Shown: positions 1-6,254 of the stretch, piece by piece
Layout: every line of letters begins with the position of its first letter
Position numbering within the stretch: position 1 is the first letter of the stretch
NCBI GenBank assembly: GCA_946479055.1
Contig: CAMLEX010000307.1
Span: 1 to 6,346 of the forward strand
Length of the DNA: 6,346 nt
Direction of reading: 5' to 3'
Source: an uncultured Bacteroidota bacterium
Lineage (GTDB): Bacteria > Bacteroidota > Bacteroidia > Chitinophagales > Chitinophagaceae
Notes under the pieces: model-generated
The model's input: the letters and a program-made list of their open reading frames with translations, nothing else
Database searches by the model: none
Told to the model about the DNA's origin: nothing
Translations under genes and position numbers: made by a program

Positions 1-56
1 ATCCCGTAGAATTGTCGGGAGGAACATCTGCAATAAAACTGTATGAGCATGTTTGA
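1..56 (+). CDS. 3' end of an upstream gene, possibly galactokinase (partial)
   Basis: The window opens inside a frame read from base 3 that ends with TGA at 54-56. It gives the tail PVELSGGTSAIKLYEHV. Its codons look normal for this genome, whereas the other two forward frames hit a stop at once (TAG at 7-9) or use less typical codons and stop at 44-46. The tail lines up residue by residue with the usual galactokinase C-terminus (pattern Y-x-x-E-I-x-D-G-T-R-x-I), in which E, the hydrophobic residue, G-T and the final I are kept. A galK-galT-galE order would be natural, and the 14-base overlap with galT implies translational coupling. Only 17 residues are visible, so the frame is fairly secure but the galactokinase identity is inference; a beta-sandwich end of a glycoside hydrolase could look similar. 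Confidence 0.45.
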   Translation, partial: PVELSGGTSAIKLYEHV

Positions 57-1113
57 TTCAAATGAACATCCACATAGAAGACTCAACCTTTTAACAGGTG
101 AATGGATTCTTGTTTCACCGCATAGAAATAAAAGACCCTGGCAGGGAAAAGTGGAGGCAGATTATGAAGATAAAAGGCCTTCTCATGATCCTGCTTGTTA
201 TTTATGTCCCGGTAACAAGCGGGCTAACGGAGGAAATAATCCAAAGTATGAACAGGTATTTGTATTTAAAAACGACTATGCGGCTTTGCTGGAGGACACA
301 CCAGCAGGGCAGGTCAACATTGAAAATTTGTTGGTGTCCGAAAGCCAGAGTGGTATTTGCAGGGTTATTTGTTTTTCACCAAGACACGATGTTACACTTG
401 CGCAAATGGAAATAAATGAAATATACGAGGTGGTAAATATTTGGCAAAGTGAGTTCAGGGAGCTGTCGCAAATTAATAATGTTAAATACATACAGATTTT
501 TGAGAATAAGGGAGAGATAATGGGATGCAGCAATCCTCATCCGCATGGCCAGATTTGGGCCAGCAGTGAAGTGCCGAATGAAATCAGCAAAGAAACTATT
601 CAGCAGGAAAAATATTATTTAAAAAACGGGCGAAGCCTCTTGTCAGATTATCTGTCGGTTGAATTGAAACAAGGCGATCGAATAATTTATCAAAATGAGT
701 TCTTTGTAGTTCTTGTTCCCTATTGGGCTGTATGGCCGTATGAAACCATGATCATAAGTCGCAGGCATGTACAGGACATTTCGGATTTTGAAGAGAAAGA
801 AAAAATGGCGTTGGCGGATGCATTAAAACAATTATTAGTCCGGTATGATAATTTATTCCAGGTTTCTTTTCCTTATTCAGGCGGTATGCACCAACGCCCA
901 TTAAACAATGGGAAACAGGAAGCATGGCACTGGCACATGCATTTTTATCCGCCTCTTCTTCGTTCAGCAACTGTAAAAAAATTTATGGTAGGTTATGAAA
1001 TGCTGGCTAATCCGCAACGTGATATTACACCAGAACAGGCTGTGGAAAAGCTTCGCTCGGTTGCGGGTATTCATTATAAATCACTTGAAATAAAAAGTAT
1101 AAATGAGGGATAA
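43..1113 (+). CDS. galT: Galactose-1-phosphate uridylyltransferase (GalT)
   Basis: The product is a cytoplasmic Leloir-pathway enzyme that moves UMP from UDP-glucose to galactose-1-phosphate, giving glucose-1-phosphate and UDP-galactose. The 356-residue protein matches the class I (E. coli type) family length (about 348). Visible residues are C52 and C55 in CYLC plus H115 and H166, the structural zinc ligands. The HPHGQ motif at 166-170 carries the nucleophile H168 and Q170. The second metal set is E184, H283, H298 and H300, in MHQRP and HWHMHFYPPLLRS. All sit at a constant +2 offset from the E. coli numbering as I recall it, so the fold is intact and probably active. The start at 43 overlaps the upstream stop; ATG at 49 is an equally possible start that removes two residues. 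The gene overlaps galE by 11 bases. No Shine-Dalgarno site sits at normal distance; GGGAGGA at 17-23 is too far upstream. Confidence 0.97.
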   Translation: MSMFDSNEHPHRRLNLLTGEWILVSPHRNKRPWQGKVEADYEDKRPSHDPACYLCPGNKRANGGNNPKYEQVFVFKNDYAALLEDTPAGQVNIENLLVSESQSGICRVICFSPRHDVTLAQMEINEIYEVVNIWQSEFRELSQINNVKYIQIFENKGEIMGCSNPHPHGQIWASSEVPNEISKETIQQEKYYLKNGRSLLSDYLSVELKQGDRIIYQNEFFVVLVPYWAVWPYETMIISRRHVQDISDFEEKEKMALADALKQLLVRYDNLFQVSFPYSGGMHQRPLNNGKQEAWHWHMHFYPPLLRSATVKKFMVGYEMLANPQRDITPEQAVEKLRSVAGIHYKSLEIKSINEG

Positions 1114-2131
1114 AAAGATTTTAGTGACGGGTGGTTTGGGTTTTATTGGCTCACATACAGTTGTTGAGTTGATAGAAACGGGCTATGAGGTAGTGGTTGC
1201 AGATGATTTAAGCAATTCCCAATTATTTGTACTTGATAATATTAAAAAAATAACAGGAACAAAGCCTGCTTTTTACAGAGCAGATGTGTGTAATAAGGAG
1301 GCTGTACTTAAAATTTTTACTACTGAGAAAAACATAGATGCCGTTATTCATTTTGCGGCATTTAAAGCAGTAGGCGAATCTGTACAGGTCCCTTTGAAAT
1401 ATTTTAAAAATAACCTGTACTCGCTTGTAAACTTACTGGAATGTATGACAGAGCAGCAGGTTAAAAATATTGTTTTTTCTTCCTCGGCAACTGTGTATGG
1501 AGAGCCGGATGTATTGCCTGTTTCAGAATCCACTCCTTTTAAAAGAGCACTTTCAGCTTATGGAAGTACAAAACAAATGAGTGAGGAAATATTGGAGAAG
1601 GTAGCCGCCACCGGCCATATTAATGCAATTGCATTAAGGTATTTCAATCCTGTGGGAGCCCATGTCTCCGCGTTATTGGGTGAATTGCCTATTGGCATTC
1701 CTAACAATCTAATGCCATTCGTGGCACAAACGGCTGCGGGCATACGGGAGCAGCTGGTGGTATTTGGGAATGACTATCCAACTTCGGATGGTACCTGTAT
1801 AAGAGATTATATACATGTCGTTGACTTAGCGCAAGCGCATGTAAAAAGTTGCGACCGTCTTTTACAAAAAAAGCAAAAAAGCAATTATGAAATTTTTAAT
1901 GTAGGAACCGGGAGGGGTGCTTCAGTATTGGAAATAATAAAGGCATTTGAAAAGTGTAATGAGTTGAAAATAAACTACCTGTTCGGGGAGAGAAGAGCGG
2001 GAGATGCGGCAAGTATATATGCTGAAGCTTCATTGGCGGAAAAGGAACTGGAATGGAAAGCAAAACTAGGATTGGAGGAAATGGTTACCAGCGCCTGGCA
2101 ATGGCAGAAAAAAGTGGGTGAAGCTGGTTAG
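1103..2131 (+). CDS. galE: UDP-glucose 4-epimerase (GalE)
   Basis: The product interconverts UDP-galactose and UDP-glucose with bound NAD, completing the Leloir cycle and supplying UDP-galactose for cell-surface glycans. It is an extended short-chain dehydrogenase of 342 residues, the usual GalE length. The Rossmann motif TGGLGFIGSH is at 9-18. The catalytic set is S128 in FSSSATVYG with Y153 and K157 in SAYGSTK, and the substrate-binding stretch RYFNPVGAH is at 179-187. RDYIHVVDLA at 234-243 is the standard C-domain block. The sugar-nucleotide-binding motif reads RRAGD at 297-301, where RRPGD or RREGD is more common. The residue matching human C307 and E. coli Y299 appears to be I305, so the pocket may be wider than in E. 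coli GalE and might also accept UDP-GlcNAc (inference). The ATG lies 8 bases before the galT TAA, indicating translational coupling. Confidence 0.97.
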   Translation: MRDKKILVTGGLGFIGSHTVVELIETGYEVVVADDLSNSQLFVLDNIKKITGTKPAFYRADVCNKEAVLKIFTTEKNIDAVIHFAAFKAVGESVQVPLKYFKNNLYSLVNLLECMTEQQVKNIVFSSSATVYGEPDVLPVSESTPFKRALSAYGSTKQMSEEILEKVAATGHINAIALRYFNPVGAHVSALLGELPIGIPNNLMPFVAQTAAGIREQLVVFGNDYPTSDGTCIRDYIHVVDLAQAHVKSCDRLLQKKQKSNYEIFNVGTGRGASVLEIIKAFEKCNELKINYLFGERRAGDAASIYAEASLAEKELEWKAKLGLEEMVTSAWQWQKKVGEAG

Positions 2132-2363
2132 AAGACTTATTTCGTATCCGCTGGTATTACAGGTATGAAACAACAAACATAAATTGGCTAGACATGAACA
2201 GGAATACGATTTATTATAATAATATATGCTAAAGAGGTCTTCTTATCAGTAAGTTGATTACGTTTAAAAAGTTTTTATCGATTGAAGCAACAATTCAGAA
2301 ACCGCTGACGTTTTCCTCACCGGCATTAATTTTAATAAGCGGCTGTAGTTTTAGAGAAGTTAT
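2132..2363. other. Intergenic gap between galE and the beta-helix gene
   Basis: This A+T-rich stretch has no convincing gene. The longest forward frame is about 34 codons and resembles nothing I recognise. There is no clear terminator after galE: a small A/T dyad at 2265-2277 (TAAAAAGTTTTTA) has no loop and no GC stem. A promoter for the beta-helix gene should lie here or in the following 70 bases, but no good match to the Bacteroidota TTTG / TAnnTTTG pair is visible. If the beta-helix gene starts at 2433, the gap extends to 2432. Confidence 0.6.
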
Positions 2364-4805
2364 ATGAATGAAAGGCGAATATTTCTGACAATTTCAGCAT
2401 TGAAATTTCCAAGTACCCTAAGACAACATGCTATGACTAAAACCAAGATGCATAGAGCATCTTTACTATTTGCCGGCTTGCTGTATTCACGCAGAGGCTT
2501 TCATCTTTTGCTTTACATTGCGGTGTTTATGTCTTTGAGTGCCGGTGCCAACAACTATGTGGTTTCCAGTACCAATAATACCGGTGGAGGCACTTTACGG
2601 CAGGCGATTACCAACGCCAATGGGCTTGCCGGTCCGCATACCATTACATTTAGCGTGTCGGGCACTATCAACCTGAGCACCGATTTGCCTGCAATTGTTC
2701 AAAATATCACTATTGACGGAACAGGGCAATCGGTAACCATCAGCCGTAATGCTGGTGGCGGTGATCAGCTAAATTATATTTTTATTGTTGGAACAGGCGC
2801 CAGCGGTTCAGCCATAAAAAACCTTACTTTAAAAAATACCGGTTATGAAGTTCTGCATGTAAATGGTTCATCGCTAAGTAATCTTACATTTCAAAATATC
2901 GTATGTAGTAATGATGGCGGGGATTACTTCAATCATGCCATATACATTACACAAAATATCAGCAATGTAACCATAAGGAACTTTATTGCCAATAATCTTC
3001 AGAACGGTTTTGCCGGTATGCATTTCTCGGGCACCGCTTCTAATATCACCATTGACAGCTTTGTGACGGTTAACGGCCCGGGTTCCACTGGTTGGGGTTT
3101 TTATTTTACAGGAGCCGTCACCGGTATTAATATTACCCGCTGCGTCATTAATATGGATGATGAGTCCACTACAGATGACGGGGATTATGGAATTTATTTC
3201 AACAGTACGGTAACCGGCTTGTCCATTGACAATCTTACCATGCATGATGCAGAAGTCCGGGGAATACAGATAAATGGAGCCGCTTCTAATGTAACCATCA
3301 GTAACTCCACTTTTGATAATCTTGATGGAGGGGGTGGTAATGAGATGATCCGTTTTGAAAGCAGCGTGAATCAGTTTACCATGACAAATGTGACGATTGA
3401 TGAAGACCAAAGCGGCACTGCCGATGATGGCGATTACGGTATAGTCTTTACAGGGGCCGTTACTGATGCGACACTATCCAACGTTTCGGTAAATGAAGCA
3501 GATGCTGATGGAGTCGCTACAAGCAATAACGTTACAAATTTTACTTATACCGGTGGCCGGTTAACCCGGAATTACGACGGTATCGAATTTTATAGTTGTT
3601 ATAACCGCAGAAATGTAGTGTTGCAAAATCTGCGCATTGATAGCTCTGCCCGTTTTGGGATTGTGCATCCCAACTGTTCCGGGGGAGTCAACGACAGCCT
3701 TGCTATTTACCGTGATACCTTAATTGGAAATGGATACGGGGCCATTTATATATACAGTGTAAATACCGCTACCCTCATTACGATCAAAGAATGTGTAATT
3801 TCCGGCAATGGTTATACTCCTGCTACAGGTAATGGTATTGATGTCACTGCCGGAGAAAATGTAGTGATATCGCAAAACAGTATATACGACAATGCTGCTT
3901 ATGGCATCGATCTTTCAGCCAGTGGAAACTGTCTTCTTGAAGCATCTAAAGCGCCGGTTATTAATGCTGTAACGCCGCTTGGGTCAGACCAGTATCAGAT
4001 TCAGTTTACCCTGCCCGTGGGTGAATGTTCCGGAAACTGCAAAGTGGAGTTTTTTACCAATTCGACATTGTCTGGTGCAGAAGCTCAGTATTATATCAGC
4101 AGTGTCAGCGGGCTGAGTAGTGGCACACAAACGGCAACTATAACCGTACCGGCGGGGCCTTTTAGCGCCATTGGTAATAGTTTAACCTGTACCTATACCC
4201 GCAGCGGAGCAGCCTGCAACGGAACCTCTGAAATTAGCGATGCCACACTGCTTAATTCTACTGTTCTGCCATTAAAGTTGCTGGAATTTTCGGCTCAGTG
4301 GCAGAATGATGATAACGTTTTAACAACATGGAAAACTGACCTGGAAGAAAAGATGTCAAGGTTTGAAATTGAGCGCAGTGTTAGCGGATCTTCCTGGGTA
4401 ACGATTGGTTCTGTTAATACAGCAAATACTATAGGCATCCATAATTATACGTTTACTGATAATGCTCCGGTGAGAGGAGTTTCTTATTACAGACTTAAAA
4501 TGGTTGAACTTTCAGGAGCATTTACCTATTCTGCCATAAGTACTGTAAATAATAAGGCAAGAGTCGGCACTTATTCAGTATTTCCTAACCCCGCAAGTGA
4601 GGTTGCTACTGTAAAATGGAATAATGAACAGTTACAACCCATCTCTATCAGCATTTTTACCATAAGCGGCAGGCAAGTAAATGCATCTTATAAAATGGAA
4701 AGGACACGGGCAGTTGTTGAACTAAGTGGGTTAACCAAAGGAGTATACATTTTGAAATTGCATAATAAAGAGGGGAGCAGTTATCAAAAGTTGATGAAGC
4801 AGTAA
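2364..4805 (+). CDS. Secreted right-handed beta-helix protein with T9SS C-terminal sorting domain
   Basis: This is a cell-surface or released protein of up to 813 residues; no enzymatic activity can be assigned. The Sec signal is RR at 43-44, a hydrophobic core at about 46-60 and a likely cut after SAGA (residue 62). That leaves a very long n-region, so the true start may be ATG 2433 (residue 24) or 2448 (residue 29). Residues 65-130 match the entry segment of choice-of-anchor beta-helix proteins (GTLRQAITNANG, then DLPAIVQNITIDGTG). Coils of about 27 residues with SNVTI / SNITI / GIYF motifs run to about 520, including an acidic unit repeated 81 residues apart. Residues 524-634 form a beta-rich domain with two close cysteine pairs (555/559 and 609/618). 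Residues 635-730 are the fibronectin-like module frequent before T9SS tails (LPLKLLEFSAQ to YYRLKMVELSG). The type A sorting domain runs from FPNPAS at 740 to the terminal KLMKQ. Polysaccharide binding or lyase-like action is possible but unproven. Confidence 0.93.
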   Translation: MNERRIFLTISALKFPSTLRQHAMTKTKMHRASLLFAGLLYSRRGFHLLLYIAVFMSLSAGANNYVVSSTNNTGGGTLRQAITNANGLAGPHTITFSVSGTINLSTDLPAIVQNITIDGTGQSVTISRNAGGGDQLNYIFIVGTGASGSAIKNLTLKNTGYEVLHVNGSSLSNLTFQNIVCSNDGGDYFNHAIYITQNISNVTIRNFIANNLQNGFAGMHFSGTASNITIDSFVTVNGPGSTGWGFYFTGAVTGINITRCVINMDDESTTDDGDYGIYFNSTVTGLSIDNLTMHDAEVRGIQINGAASNVTISNSTFDNLDGGGGNEMIRFESSVNQFTMTNVTIDEDQSGTADDGDYGIVFTGAVTDATLSNVSVNEADADGVATSNNVTNFTYTGGRLTRNYDGIEFYSCYNRRNVVLQNLRIDSSARFGIVHPNCSGGVNDSLAIYRDTLIGNGYGAIYIYSVNTATLITIKECVISGNGYTPATGNGIDVTAGENVVISQNSIYDNAAYGIDLSASGNCLLEASKAPVINAVTPLGSDQYQIQFTLPVGECSGNCKVEFFTNSTLSGAEAQYYISSVSGLSSGTQTATITVPAGPFSAIGNSLTCTYTRSGAACNGTSEISDATLLNSTVLPLKLLEFSAQWQNDDNVLTTWKTDLEEKMSRFEIERSVSGSSWVTIGSVNTANTIGIHNYTFTDNAPVRGVSYYRLKMVELSGAFTYSAISTVNNKARVGTYSVFPNPASEVATVKWNNEQLQPISISIFTISGRQVNASYKMERTRAVVELSGLTKGVYILKLHNKEGSSYQKLMKQ

Positions 4806-4810
4806 GTAAT

Positions 4811-5080
4811 GATTTTATAGAGATTATTTTCATGTGATGGACCTGACTATGGCTAATGCAAAAAGATACTGGCATTGGTATTTCCGTTCTGGGAAGGATA
4901 CCGCTTTTGAAAAATATAACGACGATAGGCTGAGCTATTAAGTTGGTGCAAGAAGGCCCGGCGATGCAGCATGTATATATACCGAAGTTTCGTTTAGCTG
5001 AAAAAGTAATGTGCGCTGGAAGGCCGAGAGACTTGAGCGAAATGGTTACTTCAGTATGGAATTGGCAACAACAATTATAA
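4811..5080 (+). pseudogene. Degenerate galE C-terminal relic
   Basis: Read across frames, this stretch follows GalE from the RDY block to the C-terminus (residues about 233-338 of the intact copy). RDYFHVMDLTMANAK at 4819-4863 matches RDYIHVVDLAQAHVK. About 20 codons are then missing, and TGIGISVLG at 4868-4894 matches TGRGASVLE. After a one-base loss come FEKYNDDRLSY and an in-frame TAA at 4939-4941. VGARRPGDAACIYTEVSF follows at 4942-4995, then a +1 shift to LAEK at 4994-5005, about two extra bases, WKAER from 5017, and a two-base loss in GAGAGA (5026-5031). The tail EMVTSVWNWQQQL ends at TAA 5078-5080. The shifts add up consistently. The N-terminal two thirds, with the NAD motif and catalytic Tyr/Lys, are absent, so no epimerase is possible. 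It lies five bases after the beta-helix stop. Confidence 0.85.
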
Positions 5081-5141
5081 ATGAAAGTGGAATTGATTAT
5101 TTATCGGCTCATATTTTCTGCATCTTGTAACGATAAGCAGT

Positions 5142-5188
5142 GTGCTCAATAAGAAAATTAGGATGGGTTTAATTTTCTTATTGAGTAC
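5142..5188 (-). terminator. Long hairpin, probable terminator of the AraC gene
   Basis: A perfect 16-base inverted repeat pairs 5145-5160 (CTCAATAAGAAAATTA) with 5170-5185 around a 9-base loop. It extends to 5142/5188 through one G-T and two more pairs. It lies 28 bases past the AraC stop codon, between convergent genes, so a rho-independent or bidirectional terminator is the simplest reading. The stem is A/T-rich and neither side has a clear following T-run, so it is not a textbook terminator; an mRNA-stabilising hairpin is an alternative. Confidence 0.55.
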
Positions 5189-5215
5189 CCGAAACATCTT
5201 TAAGGACAAATCTGA

Positions 5216-6139
5216 TTAAAGAACTTTTTTTGCTCTCAACTTTTCTCTTTCGACCTTGTAGTCATGGGGTGAAATACCCATGAGTTTAGAAAACATCCTT
5301 GAAAAATAATACGGGTCATCAATACCCAATTCAGTGGCAATTTCCTTAATACGAAGATCAGTGAATTGAAGATATTGGCAGGCTTTCTGAATTTTAAGGT
5401 GATTGAAATACTCGATAGGAGCAAAACCTGCTTTTTTCCTGAATATGGCAGAGTAATGAGAGGCGGAAAGATTTACTGCCCTGGCAAGATCTTCCAGTGT
5501 CAGTAATGTATTCAGATGCTTTTGCATGAAATCAATAGAAAGATCTACCTGGTCAATCGTTTTCTTTTTATCGGGGTAATTGAATTTTTCATCAAAAATG
5601 AACGAGGTCAGGTAGTGCAGAAAAGACATGTTGACGTAATATAAATTGTCTATACTATATCCTCTTTCCAGGTTTAAATAAATTTCATTAAACAGCTTTG
5701 TTCTTGTTTCATTATAATGAATTTGTCCTTTATAGTTTTTTACCTGGCTGATCATCAGTTCCACAATATGCTTTGCCAGGTGGCCCTTGAAATGCACCCA
5801 ATAAATAGTCCATGGATCGTTTTCATCAGCGGCATAGCTGTGTTCTTTTTCAGCAGGGATCACTATAAAATTTCCGGGATTGATGGTCTGCCTCGATTTA
5901 CCTGTTTCAACCCATCCTTTTCCTTCAATACAATAAATGATAATGTGCTGATCGATACCGTGTAAACGTTCCCGGTAATGAAACTTTGCTTTTGGATAAT
6001 AGCCAAGGTCGGTAATATGAATACCAGACAAAATTGAATCATTGCTACAAACCTGGGAAATAATCTTCCGTGGTAGTATAATAGCCCTTTGCCCTTCAAA
6101 ACCCTCTTTCTTCTTTATGCCGGTTATTTTTCTTTTCAT
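5216..6139 (-). CDS. AraC-family transcriptional regulator with cupin sensor domain
   Basis: This is a cytoplasmic DNA-binding regulator of 307 residues, the usual length for two-domain AraC proteins. Residues about 35-170 form the AraC-type cupin sensor, with the recognisable stretch IYCIEGKGWVETG (68-80), PGNFIVIPAEKEHSY (88-102) and DENDPWTIYWVHFKG (105-119), typical of sugar-responsive members. Residues about 200-296 are the double helix-turn-helix: the first at 215-238 (LEDLARAVNLSASHYSAIF), the second at 264-295 (IKEIATELGIDD, YYFSRMF, GISPHDYK). The consensus Gly before the second recognition helix is kept. The next Met is at 129, inside the sensor, so the start at 6139 is effectively fixed. 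A lysine/arginine-rich N-terminal tail (1-13) precedes the sensor. The gene converges on the beta-helix and galE-relic strand. The ligand and targets are unknown; control of carbohydrate genes, perhaps beyond 6346, is inference from family and setting. Confidence 0.93.
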   Translation of the reverse strand: MKRKITGIKKKEGFEGQRAIILPRKIISQVCSNDSILSGIHITDLGYYPKAKFHYRERLHGIDQHIIIYCIEGKGWVETGKSRQTINPGNFIVIPAEKEHSYAADENDPWTIYWVHFKGHLAKHIVELMISQVKNYKGQIHYNETRTKLFNEIYLNLERGYSIDNLYYVNMSFLHYLTSFIFDEKFNYPDKKKTIDQVDLSIDFMQKHLNTLLTLEDLARAVNLSASHYSAIFRKKAGFAPIEYFNHLKIQKACQYLQFTDLRIKEIATELGIDDPYYFSRMFSKLMGISPHDYKVEREKLRAKKVL

Positions 6140-6254
6140 TTATTTCAAGTTGACAAGCAAAAATAAAGGTAGATAAATCTTGCAATAATAATGTCCATCA
6201 TTTTCATAACAAAAGCCATTCTTATCAGGAATATTAAATGCAACTTCACAGGTA

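Noticed and set aside
2215..2220. TATAAT in the galE-beta-helix gap.
   Set aside because: This is the proteobacterial -10 form; the phylum's main sigma factor uses a different consensus, and no TTGACA-like box is spaced correctly.
2130..2243. AGAAGAC (2130-2136) and GTCTTCT (2237-2243) as terminal inverted repeats of a small element.
   Set aside because: Only seven bases, no target duplication and no content between them that suggests a mobile element.
2380..2387. TATTTCTG, one base off TAnnTTTG, about 45 bases before the alternative beta-helix start at 2433.
   Set aside because: No matching -33 element; kept only as a weak hint that the start could be 2433.
2874..3410. A 178-codon open frame on the - strand inside the beta-helix gene.
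   Set aside because: It is the antisense shadow of repetitive beta-helix coding sequence; the + strand protein has clear domains throughout and the antisense product has none.
2600..3930. Pectate lyase or other polysaccharide lyase identity for the beta-helix protein.
   Set aside because: The fold is shared, but I see no lyase catalytic signature; the fold alone does not justify an enzyme name.
5081..5152. A 23-codon frame just after the galE relic stop, with a hydrophobic start and a Cys preceded by SAS (lipobox-like).
   Set aside because: Too short, no initiation signal, and its end falls inside the left arm of the hairpin; likely chance.
6164..6171. TACCTTTA on the - strand, one base off the Bacteroidota -7 element TAnnTTTG, 25 bases before the AraC start.
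   Set aside because: No TTG-type -33 element at the expected spacing; in A+T-rich DNA a one-mismatch hit is expected by chance.
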